NCBI RefSeq assembly: GCF_000379185.1
Contig: NZ_KB900703.1
Location: 192,814-256,813 of the forward strand
DNA from: Capnocytophaga cynodegmi DSM 19736
GTDB lineage: Bacteria; Bacteroidota; Bacteroidia; Flavobacteriales; Flavobacteriaceae
DNA length: 64,000 bases
Reading direction: 5' to 3'
The notes under the pieces were generated by a model. It made no database searches. It worked only from the letters and a program-made list of their open reading frames with translations, and had not been told where the DNA came from. Position 1 is the first letter of the stretch. Each line of letters opens with the position of its first letter. Below, piece by piece: positions 55,016 through 63,520 of the stretch. Made by a program: the position numbers and the translations under genes.

Positions 55016-55349
55016 GATTTAATTCTTTTATGTAGCTTTCAATAGCACTATCAAAACTGTCTTGTTGAAAATAAGCATTTCCAATCCAATCCAGAGAAAC
55101 TAATTGTTCTGTTATTTTTCGCTCATTTTCTGCAATAACCAATCGTTTAGAAAAAAAATCAGTTGCCTTATCAAAATCTTTTTTTCCAAAATAACATCTT
55201 CCCAGCCAATACAATACACTTAACTTCTTTTCGATGTTGATTGATTGCTCTAGTACTTTTTGAAAGATCTCGATAGCCTCTTCATATTTTTTATTCTTGA
55301 ATAAATCAACTCCTTCTTTTATTATCTTATTTATTTCATTCTTATCCAT
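54942..55349 (-). CDS. TPR half of a frameshifted TPR-DUF2971 gene
   Basis: 135 codons starting MDKNEINKIIKEGVDLF. Three to four tetratricopeptide-type units are visible (LFKNKKYEEAIEIFQKVLEQ; LYWLGRCYFGKKDFDKATDFF; LDWIGNAYFQQDSFDSAIESY; a fourth begins LLASYWIAGATFF). The stop falls within the fourth unit, immediately after the T8 run on this strand, whereas the +1 frame continues the helix into the DUF2971 frame. With seven bases in the run the two halves would form one 544-residue protein, so this is probably a broken or phase-variable gene. 63 bases before the GH92 gene. Confidence 0.75.
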   Translation of the reverse strand: MDKNEINKIIKEGVDLFKNKKYEEAIEIFQKVLEQSINIEKKLSVLYWLGRCYFGKKDFDKATDFFSKRLVIAENERKITEQLVSLDWIGNAYFQQDSFDSAIESYIKELNLAEKEKNTHHQLLASYWIAGATFF

Positions 55350-55375
55350 AAAATTGTAGATATTATTAAAAAAGC

Positions 55376-55403
55376 TAAGGGCGAAAAAATTTTTTCGCCC
55401 TTA
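55376..55403 (-). terminator. Terminator after the GH92 gene
   Basis: 28-base perfect palindrome: TAAGGGCGAAAAAA / TTTTTTCGCCCTTA, immediately after the GH92 stop. Confidence 0.8.
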
Positions 55404-55412
55404 CATTGTCAA

Positions 55413-57695
55413 TTATTTGTTTGTCGGTGCTACCGACCCCATTACGAATTTTAACTCTCCGCCGTTTTTAAGTTCTTCATCAGTGATAAAAGTGCGGTCG
55501 AGTGGTTTGCCGTTAAGTGTTGCCGACTGAATGTACATATTTTCCGCAGAAACATTTTCGGCAATGATGGTAAAGGTTTCTCCGTTAGGCAGATTTATTT
55601 TCGCTTTCGGGAACAACGGACGCCCAATTTCGTACTCACCCGAAACAGGATTCATCGGATACAAACCAATGGAACTCCACACATACCAAGCCGACATTTG
55701 TCCGCAATCCTCATTTCCTGAATATCCGTTCGGCGTGGTGTTATATTGCGTTTTCAAAATTTCATTTACCCAATATTGTGTGCGATGTGGCTCTCCCGCT
55801 TTGTTAAACAGATACGCAATATGGTGGCTCGGTTCGTTGCCGTGAGCGTACTGCCCAATCAGTCCCGTAATGTCCGCCGAAACGTTATCGCCCGTAATTT
55901 CAGAACTTTCGGTAAATAGTTTTTCCAAATGTGTTGTGAATTTCTCTTTTCCTCCGAAAGCCTCAATAAGTCCTTTCGGATTTTGCGGAACAAACCACGA
56001 ATGTTGCCAAGCATTTCCTTCAGTGTAATCAGTAGCTTCGCGGTGGTTGGAGTGTTTCGGGTCGAAAGGCTCACGCCATTTTCCACTTGCCGATTTGCCT
56101 CGCATAAAGCCTGTTGTGGGGTCAAATAAATGTTTGTATGCTTCGCTTCGTTTCATAAAAAACTCATAATCATCGGTTTTCCCTAAGGCTTTTGCCATTT
56201 GTGCTACACACCAATCATCGTAAGCGTATTCCAAGGTAATGGTTACCGATTCGTCCCATTTGTCGTACGGAATGTAGCCGTATTGTTTGTAGAATTTCAG
56301 TCCGCGTTCGTCTCCCATCATCGTTTTTTTCATCATTTCGAAGGCTTTTTCGGCATTGAACGAACGAACGCCTTTCAAATACGCCTCAACAATCACAGGG
56401 ATAGAATGATAGCCCGTCATACAATCGGTTTCGTTGCCGTAGAGCGTCCAAACGGGAAGTTTATTGATAACGTCGGAATACGCTAACATTGAGCTAATAA
56501 TATCCGAAGATTTTTTAGGTTGAAGCAAAGTAATTAGCGGATTTTCAGCGCGGAATGTGTCCCACAATGACAAAGTAGAATAGGCTGTAAAATCCTTGGT
56601 GGAATAAATTTCATCGTTTTGCTGACGGAATTGTCCGTTCTTGTCAGAAAACGTAACAGGAGCTACTTGCGTGTGATACAAAGCTGTGTAGAAAATCGTT
56701 TTAAGCGAATCGATAGGCGTTTCAATTTCGATAGAAGAAAGATGTTTTTCCCAAGTGTCGTGAACTTTTTGGCGTACTTCGGCAAAGGTGCGTTTGTCGT
56801 ATAAATCCAAATTATCCAAAGCATTCTCTTCACTTACAGAAGAAACCGCTACACGCACTACCAATTCTTCCCCTGTGGAATTATCAAAGAAGAATTGCCC
56901 TGATGAGATTTGTTTTCCACTGTTTTGAAGTTGTAAATCTTTAATAGGTTTGGAAAATGCAATAGCGAAGAACACTTTTTGATTTTTCGCCCAACCTGTA
57001 CTGAATCGGTAGCCTGTGATGATGTTTCCTACGTTTTGTCCATCCAATTTTTGGTCGCTTTGACGAATGCTCATCTCGGTCGGGTTGTCCCAATTGATGG
57101 CAAATCCTAAATTGAGAATCACAGATTGTATATCGCCTTTTTGGAAAGTATATTTATGTACTCCAACATATTGGTCGGCAGTAAGTTCCACATTTACTTT
57201 CGGGTCTTCCAAGAAAACTTGATAATACCCTGGTTCGGCTTTTTCATTTTGGTGTGAGTAACGTGACTTGTACGTGACTTGATTGCGGAAGTCCAAAGCA
57301 GCCTTCGGATATTGGTCTTTTTTTCCAGTGGAAAGTTGCGATAAATCGTATTCTTTATTGACAGGCATCAGCAAAATATCGTTCAAGTCACCGATACCTG
57401 TTCCACTGAGCGATAAATGCCCAAAACCGATGAGCAACGTATCGCTGTGGTGGTAACCCGAGCACCAATCCCAACCGCTGATGCCGTTCACGGGGCTTAC
57501 TTGCAACATTCCGAACGGAACGGTAGCTCCAGGGTAGGTATGTCCGTGTCCGCCCGTACCGATGAAAGGGTCAACGTACGTGGTGAGTGGTTTGACTTCA
57601 GGCTGCTTAGTTTCCTGATTTTTTGCTACTTCATTTTTACAAGAAGCTAAAAGTAAAATGCTTAACGCTGTAAAAGTAGTGTATTTTAATTTCAT
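55413..57695 (-). CDS. GH92 alpha-mannosidase lipoprotein
   Basis: 760 residues from the ATG at 57695; the frame reads ten codons further upstream but the promoter box and the lipobox position support this start. Lipobox LLLASC near residue 17. GH92 features: TYVDPFIGTGGHGHTYPGAT, PFGMLQVSPVNG, the WDTFRAENPLITLLQP stretch, EGNAWQHSWFVPQNPKGLI, GNEPSHHIAYLFN and YSGNEDCGQMSAWYVWSSIG with the catalytic acidic residues. GH92 enzymes are calcium-dependent exo-alpha-mannosidases that trim N-glycans or mannan. No SusCD is adjacent. Confidence 0.93.
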   Translation of the reverse strand: MKLKYTTFTALSILLLASCKNEVAKNQETKQPEVKPLTTYVDPFIGTGGHGHTYPGATVPFGMLQVSPVNGISGWDWCSGYHHSDTLLIGFGHLSLSGTGIGDLNDILLMPVNKEYDLSQLSTGKKDQYPKAALDFRNQVTYKSRYSHQNEKAEPGYYQVFLEDPKVNVELTADQYVGVHKYTFQKGDIQSVILNLGFAINWDNPTEMSIRQSDQKLDGQNVGNIITGYRFSTGWAKNQKVFFAIAFSKPIKDLQLQNSGKQISSGQFFFDNSTGEELVVRVAVSSVSEENALDNLDLYDKRTFAEVRQKVHDTWEKHLSSIEIETPIDSLKTIFYTALYHTQVAPVTFSDKNGQFRQQNDEIYSTKDFTAYSTLSLWDTFRAENPLITLLQPKKSSDIISSMLAYSDVINKLPVWTLYGNETDCMTGYHSIPVIVEAYLKGVRSFNAEKAFEMMKKTMMGDERGLKFYKQYGYIPYDKWDESVTITLEYAYDDWCVAQMAKALGKTDDYEFFMKRSEAYKHLFDPTTGFMRGKSASGKWREPFDPKHSNHREATDYTEGNAWQHSWFVPQNPKGLIEAFGGKEKFTTHLEKLFTESSEITGDNVSADITGLIGQYAHGNEPSHHIAYLFNKAGEPHRTQYWVNEILKTQYNTTPNGYSGNEDCGQMSAWYVWSSIGLYPMNPVSGEYEIGRPLFPKAKINLPNGETFTIIAENVSAENMYIQSATLNGKPLDRTFITDEELKNGGELKFVMGSVAPTNK

Positions 57696-57722
57696 TTTTA
57701 TTGATTTGTTAATTAGAAGACT

Positions 57723-57730
57723 CAAAGGTA
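57723..57730 (-). promoter_or_regulatory. -7 promoter box of the GH92 gene
   Basis: Leftward TACCTTTG, 27 bases before the start at 57695. Confidence 0.5.
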
Positions 57731-57762
57731 CAGATTTTTTTCGATTTCTGAACTATTTTTGG

Positions 57763-57770
57763 TACTTTTG
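57763..57770 (+). promoter_or_regulatory. -7 promoter box of dut
   Basis: TACTTTTG, 21 bases before the ATG at 57792; back to back with the GH92 promoter. Confidence 0.5.
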
Positions 57771-57791
57771 CCCTCATTAAGTCCAAGAATT

Positions 57792-58226
57792 ATGATAGTT
57801 AAAATTAGAAATATTTCGCAAAATCCGATACCTTGTTACCAAACAGAAGATTCAGCAGGAATGGACATTCGAGCTTCTTTGGATAAACCTATCGTTTTGA
57901 AACCTTTGGAAAGAATTGTGGTGAAAACGGGCTTGTTTTTGGAAATTCCTAAAGGATACGAGGTGCAAATTCGCCCCAGAAGTGGTTTGGCGGCCAAACA
58001 CGGGATTACAGTTTTAAATAGCCCTGGAACTATTGATGCTGACTATCGTGGTGAAATTGGCGTGATTTTGGTAAATCTTTCTAATGAGCCATTTACTATT
58101 GAAAATGGAGAACGAATAGCTCAAATGGTTTTTGCTAAATATGAAAAAGCAAAACTTGAAGAAACTACAGAACTTTCTGATACTGATAGAGGAACTGGAG
58201 GTTTTGGAAGTACAGGAAGCAAATAA
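57792..58226 (+). CDS. dut: dUTP diphosphatase
   Basis: 144 residues from the ATG at 57792 ([14 protein letters not shown]), the conventional start for this family; an in-frame upstream start would lie on the -7 box. All trimeric dUTPase motifs are present: DSAGMDIRA (motif 1), [11 protein letters not shown] (2), [15 protein letters not shown] (3), RIAQMVF (4) and the C-terminal [11 protein letters not shown] (5). Hydrolyses dUTP to dUMP, keeping uracil out of DNA. First of a rightward block of five genes to rbfA and beyond. Confidence 0.96.
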   Translation: MIVKIRNISQNPIPCYQTEDSAGMDIRASLDKPIVLKPLERIVVKTGLFLEIPKGYEVQIRPRSGLAAKHGITVLNSPGTIDADYRGEIGVILVNLSNEPFTIENGERIAQMVFAKYEKAKLEETTELSDTDRGTGGFGSTGSK

Positions 58227-58253
58227 AAATCTCCATTAATTTAAATTGAAATA

Positions 58254-59009
58254 ATGAAAAAAATAATTACTTTTTTAACAATTTGTTTGTTTTTAGTAGC
58301 CTGTAAGTCGAAAAAAAATGTAATCTCTTCCGAGGAAGTAAATACAAGTTTAAAGGCTAAAGAAATTGTGGAGTTGCATAAACGTTCTTTTCCTGAGTTT
58401 GAGACCCTAAGCGGAAGCGTTTTCGCTTCTTACGATGATGGAGATGGAGCTCAAAGCCTCTCACTTAGTTTTCGTATGCAAAAGGACAAGGCTATTTGGC
58501 TTTCTGCACCACTGGGAATTGCAAAAGTGTACATAACTCCACAAAGGGCAAGTTATTACAACAGACTTGAGAATGTCCATTTTGATGGAGATTTCTCTTA
58601 CATCAGTAAATTATTAGGATTTGAAGTAAATTTCGAAAATTTACAAAACTTGTTGTTAGGACAATCTATCTACCCGCTGACAAGAGAGGCAAAGTTATTA
58701 CAAACGGACAATCAACATTATCTTTTGGAAATACAAAAAACTCCAAATATCAATGTTGTATATGGAGTTAATCCTGGAAATTTCCGTCTTGGTTTTTTTG
58801 ACGTTTTAGAAAAAGATTCAGCAACTAATGGCAAAGTACAATTTTCATACCAACAAGTTGATAATGTTTTAATTCCTAATACGATAAAAATAAATACTTT
58901 ACAAGGGAATCAGAATATAACTATTGAGCTTGATTTTAACGGAATGAAAGTCAATGAAAAAGTAAATTTTCCGTTTAAAATTCCCCCAGGAACAAAAGAA
59001 ATTAAATAA
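58254..59009 (+). CDS. DUF4292 lipoprotein
   Basis: 251 residues. Lipobox FLVAC near residue 17. Matches DUF4292: FETLSGSVFASYDDGDGAQS, SLSFRMQKDKAIWLSAPLGI, then AKVYITPQRASYYNR, ISKLLGFEVNFENLQNLLLG. The family is related in fold to LolA/LolB-like lipoprotein carriers and is of unknown role in Bacteroidota envelopes. 27 bases after dut and 8 bases before the EnvC-like gene, so likely cotranscribed. Confidence 0.88.
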   Translation: MKKIITFLTICLFLVACKSKKNVISSEEVNTSLKAKEIVELHKRSFPEFETLSGSVFASYDDGDGAQSLSLSFRMQKDKAIWLSAPLGIAKVYITPQRASYYNRLENVHFDGDFSYISKLLGFEVNFENLQNLLLGQSIYPLTREAKLLQTDNQHYLLEIQKTPNINVVYGVNPGNFRLGFFDVLEKDSATNGKVQFSYQQVDNVLIPNTIKINTLQGNQNITIELDFNGMKVNEKVNFPFKIPPGTKEIK

Positions 59010-59017
59010 TATTGAAA

Positions 59018-60337
59018 ATGAAGCAACTAAATTGTTTTCAAACTTGCAAATTTCGTCATTCAAATATTTGGAATTTTAACTTTCAAATACTTGGGTTGTA
59101 TCGTTTTCAAATATTATTTCTGTTGTTTCCCTTTTTTCTTTCTGCACAAACCAAACAAAAGGACTTGGAAAATCGGAAAAAAGCTATCATTGAGCAAATT
59201 AAGCAAATGTCTGAATTACGTGCCCAACAAACCAAACAACGCAAATCCACCATTTTGCAGATTGAAGAAGCTAATGAAAAAATTCAGGCACGAACAAGAC
59301 TTATCCAAATTACGCAACAACAAGCAAATCTGATTTCTAAAGAGATAGATGATAATGAAAAATCATTAACAACTCTGCAAAAGGAATTAAAATTTCACAA
59401 GCAAGAGTATTCGAAACTCATAAAACAATCCTATAAGAGCAAATCTTCACAAAACCGATTGATGTTTTTGCTTTCGTCCGAAAGTTTTTGGCAAGTTTAC
59501 AAACGATTTTCGTATATGAAACAATATGCTGAGTACCGTAAAAAACAAGTAAATGAAATTCAAACAAAATCAGAAAAAATAAAACAAATTAATAATGAGC
59601 TTGTTATACAGCGTAATGAGAAAAATGTTGTTTTAGAAGAAAACAGAAAAGAAGAGCAAACACTCTTGCAAGAAAAGAAAGAATTGGAAGTTTTGGCAAC
59701 CAATATACGTCAAAAAGAACGCAATTACGAAAAGCAAATCCGTGAGAAACAAAAACAAGCTGATGCCATTGATCGTGAAATTCAGAAACTTATCCGATTA
59801 GCTATCATTGAAGCCAACAAAAGAGAAAAAGCTCTTAACTCAAAAGGAAAAGATAAAACGGAAAGCCAAGCGATGACTTCAGGCGAGATTTCTTTTGTGC
59901 TAACTCCTGAATCTAAAAAAGTAGCTAATAATTTTGAAGCCAACAAAGGAAACTTAGTTTGGCCTGTGGTAAAAGGGTATAAATCACAAGGTTTTGGAAC
60001 GTACAGCGATCCCGTATATCCCGATGTGAAGCATTACAACAATGGTGTTACCATCGCTACGGAAAAGGGGGCTGAAGCACGGTCTGTTTTTGAAGGAGAA
60101 GTGTCTGCCATTCAGTCTATTCCAGGAAGTAATAAAGTAGTGCAAGTGCGTCACGGAAATTATATTTCTATTTATTACAATCTAACAGATGTTTATGTGA
60201 AAAAAGGGGATAAAGTGAAGACAAAAGAGGCTTTAGGAAAAATTTTCACAGATAGCAACGGGAAAACAGAAATGAAGTTCTTTTTGTACAAAAATACAAC
60301 TCGGCTTAATCCAGAATATTGGATACACAGAATGTAA
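59018..60337 (+). CDS. EnvC-like murein hydrolase activator with degenerate LytM domain
   Basis: 439 residues from the ATG at 59018 (an in-frame TTG six bases earlier is less likely). Signal peptide (about 26-47, ending FLSA-QTK), long coiled coil (about 50-250, with ENRKKAIIEQIKQMSEL and KSEKIKQINNELVIQRNE), then a LytM domain. The active-site HxxxD is replaced by NNGVTI and the HxH region reads MKFFLYKNTTRLNP, so zinc ligands are lost, as in EnvC, which activates amidases without cutting peptidoglycan itself. The partner amidase is not in the window. Confidence 0.85.
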   Translation: MKQLNCFQTCKFRHSNIWNFNFQILGLYRFQILFLLFPFFLSAQTKQKDLENRKKAIIEQIKQMSELRAQQTKQRKSTILQIEEANEKIQARTRLIQITQQQANLISKEIDDNEKSLTTLQKELKFHKQEYSKLIKQSYKSKSSQNRLMFLLSSESFWQVYKRFSYMKQYAEYRKKQVNEIQTKSEKIKQINNELVIQRNEKNVVLEENRKEEQTLLQEKKELEVLATNIRQKERNYEKQIREKQKQADAIDREIQKLIRLAIIEANKREKALNSKGKDKTESQAMTSGEISFVLTPESKKVANNFEANKGNLVWPVVKGYKSQGFGTYSDPVYPDVKHYNNGVTIATEKGAEARSVFEGEVSAIQSIPGSNKVVQVRHGNYISIYYNLTDVYVKKGDKVKTKEALGKIFTDSNGKTEMKFFLYKNTTRLNPEYWIHRM

Positions 60338-60355
60338 TTTTATAAAAATAAATCT

Positions 60356-60781
60356 ATGGAAATATTTTTTCTTGAGAAGACAAATATAACATCATCAATT
60401 GAAAAACAGATACAAGATTTGTTTTCTGAACTCTCTGATATACAAACAGTTTCTTTGGAGAAACTTTTTAGTCTTGCCCAAAGTCCGTACATCGCTTTAT
60501 GCTCTGATGAAAATAAAATCGTTGGAATGGCTACAATGGCTGTTTATGATGTTATTTCGGGTCGAAAAGCTTGGATTGAAGATGTGGTAGTTTCGTCAAA
60601 TTACAGAAAGAAAGGAATTGGTGAACGTCTTACACAATTTTTAATTGAAAAAGCTAAGGAATTGGAAGTTAATATGCTACTCTTGTATTCCAATCCAAAA
60701 CGTGAAGCGGCTCATCGTTTGTACAAGCGAATGGGATTTTTGGAGAAAGGCAGTACACTTTTTGCTATGACTATCAAGTAG
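60356..60781 (+). CDS. GNAT-family N-acetyltransferase
   Basis: 141 residues. The acetyl-CoA-binding motif VVVSSNYRKKGIGERLTQFL (V/I-x-x-x-x-R-x-G-I-G) follows the central strand ITAxxx-like IVGMATMAVYDV; the last strand ends LYKRMGFLEKGSTLF. Acceptor unknown. 18 bases after the EnvC-like gene; probably part of the same transcript. Confidence 0.85.
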   Translation: MEIFFLEKTNITSSIEKQIQDLFSELSDIQTVSLEKLFSLAQSPYIALCSDENKIVGMATMAVYDVISGRKAWIEDVVVSSNYRKKGIGERLTQFLIEKAKELEVNMLLLYSNPKREAAHRLYKRMGFLEKGSTLFAMTIK

Positions 60782-60865
60782 TTAAGTTCAAAGTATGTTA
60801 ATTGTTTGAAATCAACACGATAACTTTTTTGAATTCTTAATTCTTCTTTTTCAACTTAAATCATT

Positions 60866-60873
60866 TATCTTTG
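60866..60873 (+). promoter_or_regulatory. -7 promoter box at the rbfA start (leaderless geometry)
   Basis: TATCTTTG ends only four bases before the rbfA ATG at 60878, so the transcript would begin at the start codon itself. Confidence 0.5.
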
Positions 60874-60877
60874 CCAT

Positions 60878-61270
60878 ATGGAAAGTAACAGACAAAAAAA
60901 AATAGCGGGTATCATTCAAGAAGAACTTGCCAAGATATTACAGCAGTCAATTCGTGATGCAGGTCAGCATAATTTACTCATTTCTGTAACTAAAGTGAAC
61001 ATTACAGTAGATTTATCTGTGGCAAAAGTTTATTTGAGTGTATTCCCAGAGGAAAAAGCTCCTGAAATTCTTAAAGGGTTGGTATCCAATACACCAATGA
61101 TTAAGCACGAACTATCACAAATTACAAAAAATCAATTCAGACGTATGCCTGATTTACTATTTTATGTAGATGATTCTTTGCAATATATTGAAGGTATTGA
61201 GAAATCGCTCAAAGGTGAAGAAAATCCGATAGAAAATCGTGATTTGCTTTACAAACGAAAAAAATCATAA
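60878..61270 (+). CDS. rbfA: 30S ribosome-binding factor A
   Basis: 130 residues. RbfA KH-like fold: KIAGIIQEELAKILQQS at the N-terminus, VTKVNITVDLSVAKVYLSVF in the middle and DSLQYIEGIEKSLKGEE near the end. Helps 16S rRNA maturation and 30S assembly, especially in the cold. Starts immediately after its own promoter box; its 3' end overlaps or adjoins the permease gene. Confidence 0.95.
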   Translation: MESNRQKKIAGIIQEELAKILQQSIRDAGQHNLLISVTKVNITVDLSVAKVYLSVFPEEKAPEILKGLVSNTPMIKHELSQITKNQFRRMPDLLFYVDDSLQYIEGIEKSLKGEENPIENRDLLYKRKKS

Positions 61271-61274
61271 GTTT

Positions 61275-62468
61275 TTGAAGGCTGTCTTTCACATAGCAAA
61301 ACGCTATATGATTGCGAAAAGTTCGCAAAATGTCATTAATATCATCAATCGGGTTACGGCTTTAGTGGTGGTCATTGGTGGGGCGGCTTTGTTCATTGTT
61401 CTGGCGGGATTTGCTGGTTTGAAGACGTTTACGCTTTCGTTTTCCTCTGTATTTGACCCTGATTTGAAGATATTTCCGAAAATAGGAAAAACCATTACAA
61501 TTTCTGAAGAAGAAATAACAAAATTAAGAAACACTAAAGAAATTGCAAACTTCAGCCAGATAATTGAAGAACAAGTCTTTCTAAATCATAAAGAGAAAAA
61601 TCATATTGCTTATATAAAAGGAGTTGATGAAAACTATTCCTCTGTAAATGAGGTTGATAGTATTCTGGTTTTGGGAGCTTGGGATGTTAGTCCGCCCAGT
61701 GTTGTGATTGGTGCGACAATTTTTAATCATTTGGGATTGGCTTTTTTCGATGGTTCTTCTCCTTTGCAAATTGTTGTGCCTAAGGCAGGTAAAGGAAGTA
61801 TAACGCAGGAAGCAAAACCTTATCGCGAAACATTTGCTACAATTTCAGGAATTTATCAAATAACAGAAGAATTAGATAAAAAATACGTATTTTCTTCATT
61901 ATCAGAAGCTCAGTATGTTTTGGGTTTGCAATCAAATCAAGTTTCAGCCATTGAGGTAAGATTGCCGGAAAATGTAGCCGAAGAAGAAGCTACTGAAGCG
62001 ATTCATTCCATTTTCGGAGATAAAGTCATTGTAAAGAACAGAGCCCAACTCAATGATGCATTATATAGAATGTTAAATACTGAAAATATTGCTATCTATC
62101 TGATTTTCATATTGGTGCTCATCATAGCTTTTTTCAATTTGGTTGGGGCTATTATAATGATGATTTTGGATAAGAAGAAAGACTTAAAAACGCTATACGC
62201 CTTAGGAATGACAGAAAAACAAATGCAGCAAATATTTTTTCTGCAAGGTACAATGGTTTCGGTTATTGGTGCGTGTGTTGGGGTTGTATTGGGTATTATT
62301 ATAGTCTTTTTACAAAAGAAATTTGAGTGGATTATGATAAGTTCTACACTTCCGTATCCTGTTGAAATTGAGTGGGTAAATATTTTAATTGTTTTCGGGA
62401 CAATTGTAATTTTAGGAGTTTTAGCTTCGTTTTTGGCTTCTTCAAGGGTGCGAATTGCTCAAAAATAA
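61275..62468 (+). CDS. LolE/FtsX-like ABC-transporter permease
   Basis: 397 residues from a TTG at 61275; the open frame begins at an ATG at 61239 inside rbfA, and a second ATG at 61308 would remove conserved residues (the family starts FHIAKRYxxxKSSQNVINIINR). One N-terminal helix (ALVVVIGGAALFIVLAGFAGL), a periplasmic domain, then three C-terminal helices in an FtsX-like arrangement with GAIIMMILDKKKDLKTLYALGMTEKQM. LolC/LolE-type permeases move lipoproteins off the inner membrane with an ATPase (lolD) that is not in this window. Start choice is the main doubt. Confidence 0.8.
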   Translation: MKAVFHIAKRYMIAKSSQNVINIINRVTALVVVIGGAALFIVLAGFAGLKTFTLSFSSVFDPDLKIFPKIGKTITISEEEITKLRNTKEIANFSQIIEEQVFLNHKEKNHIAYIKGVDENYSSVNEVDSILVLGAWDVSPPSVVIGATIFNHLGLAFFDGSSPLQIVVPKAGKGSITQEAKPYRETFATISGIYQITEELDKKYVFSSLSEAQYVLGLQSNQVSAIEVRLPENVAEEEATEAIHSIFGDKVIVKNRAQLNDALYRMLNTENIAIYLIFILVLIIAFFNLVGAIIMMILDKKKDLKTLYALGMTEKQMQQIFFLQGTMVSVIGACVGVVLGIIIVFLQKKFEWIMISSTLPYPVEIEWVNILIVFGTIVILGVLASFLASSRVRIAQK

Positions 62469-62487
62469 AAACCTAAAAATAGAAACA

Positions 62488-62715
62488 ATGATTGATTTGA
62501 TTGGTTATGTTGCCTCATTTTTTGTTGTGCTTAGTTTTCTGATTAAGGACAACATACTGTACATACGTTTCACCAATTTGGTTGGTTGCATTCTTTTTGT
62601 TATTTACGGATTTTTGATAGATAGTATTCCGATTATTTTGCCCAATGCTTTTTTGGTTTTTGTGCAAGTTTTTTATATTTTGAAAAAAAACAAAGAGAAT
62701 CAAAACAAAAAATAA
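62488..62715 (+). CDS. Small three-helix membrane protein
   Basis: 75 residues from the ATG at 62488, following a 19-base gap; the open frame extends upstream into the permease gene. Three hydrophobic helices in a row (MIDLIGYVASFFVVLSFLI; FTNLVGCILFVIYGFL; IPIILPNAFLVFVQVFYIL) and a basic tail. The size and helix pattern resemble CBU_0592-like or SemiSWEET-type small proteins, but identity was not established. Confidence 0.6.
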   Translation: MIDLIGYVASFFVVLSFLIKDNILYIRFTNLVGCILFVIYGFLIDSIPIILPNAFLVFVQVFYILKKNKENQNKK

Positions 62716-62785
62716 AAGTTTTAGTCTTTTTAACAGATACAAGTTTTTATTCTTTGTTTTGATGTGGATTACAGACCTAAAAATT

Positions 62786-63520
62786 TTAAATTTTCCCCTC
62801 AACAAGCTGAAAACCTTCATCACGTAAAGCAGGCCATATTGCTTGTAACCAATGGGATTCTCCGTAAAGTAGTAAGATTTTCTTATCTTCACTATTAACC
62901 AAAAGTTGCTTCAAATGCTTGTTGCGAAACTCCTGTGTAAAACCATATCTGCTATTGCTCCTGCGTTTACCCAGTATAGGGTTGCATTGGTAAGGAGCAT
63001 TTAAAGGTGTGCTGTAATCGCACTCATCCAACGGAATTTCTCCGTATGTTGCTTCATAACGGGCAATGATTTCCTCAAAACGTAAATCGGCATTGGTGTC
63101 TGTTCTTTGTGAAACGCCTGTGTTATCCAAGGTTTGTCCTACATATTTTTTATAACATTTAGGCATAGACTTGTTATTTTCGTCGCTATAATTAGAAAGA
63201 TGAAACCCTAAAAGTTTCCTACGTTTTAATCGCAAGGTGTCCAACTGCCCTTTTCGAAGGGCGACAGTGTCTGTCAGCACTGCTTCATAATAAATCTTAT
63301 AACCTTGTTTGCGTTTTTCTGTAACAAAAGCTTTGACTTCATCATAATATGCTTGTTTGCCTAAGTGAGCCATTGGTATGTAAATTATCTCTCGGTCTCC
63401 CTTAACCATTACACGTTTGTGTTTTAATGCTGATTTAGTTACTGCAAAAGTTTTCAGTAATAAGCACTGGCAAGAGCTGATTGAGAAAGCTAAAAAAATT
63501 ATTAAAATAAATTTTTTCAT
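62786..63520 (-). CDS. Lipoprotein with Tiki/TraB-like (ChaN-like) features
   Basis: 244 residues. Lipobox SISSC near residue 17. The first conserved block is IPMAHLGKQAYYDEVKAFV followed by GYKIYYEAV (a His and a downstream Glu), the last is KKILLLYGESHWLQAIWPAL. H...E...GESH placement suggests the EreA/ChaN/TraB (Tiki) superfamily, which contains metal-dependent peptidases and haem-binding proteins. The assignment is by motif eye-matching only. The promoter box candidate at 63804-63811 is about 280 bases upstream, far for its start. Confidence 0.6.
   Translation of the reverse strand: MKKFILIIFLAFSISSCQCLLLKTFAVTKSALKHKRVMVKGDREIIYIPMAHLGKQAYYDEVKAFVTEKRKQGYKIYYEAVLTDTVALRKGQLDTLRLKRRKLLGFHLSNYSDENNKSMPKCYKKYVGQTLDNTGVSQRTDTNADLRFEEIIARYEATYGEIPLDECDYSTPLNAPYQCNPILGKRRSNSRYGFTQEFRNKHLKQLLVNSEDKKILLLYGESHWLQAIWPALRDEGFQLVEGKI

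Noticed and set aside
53714..55349. Programmed ribosomal frameshift in the TPR-DUF2971 gene
   Set aside because: No downstream stimulatory structure or conserved slippery heptamer is evident beyond the plain homopolymer; mutation or slippage is simpler.
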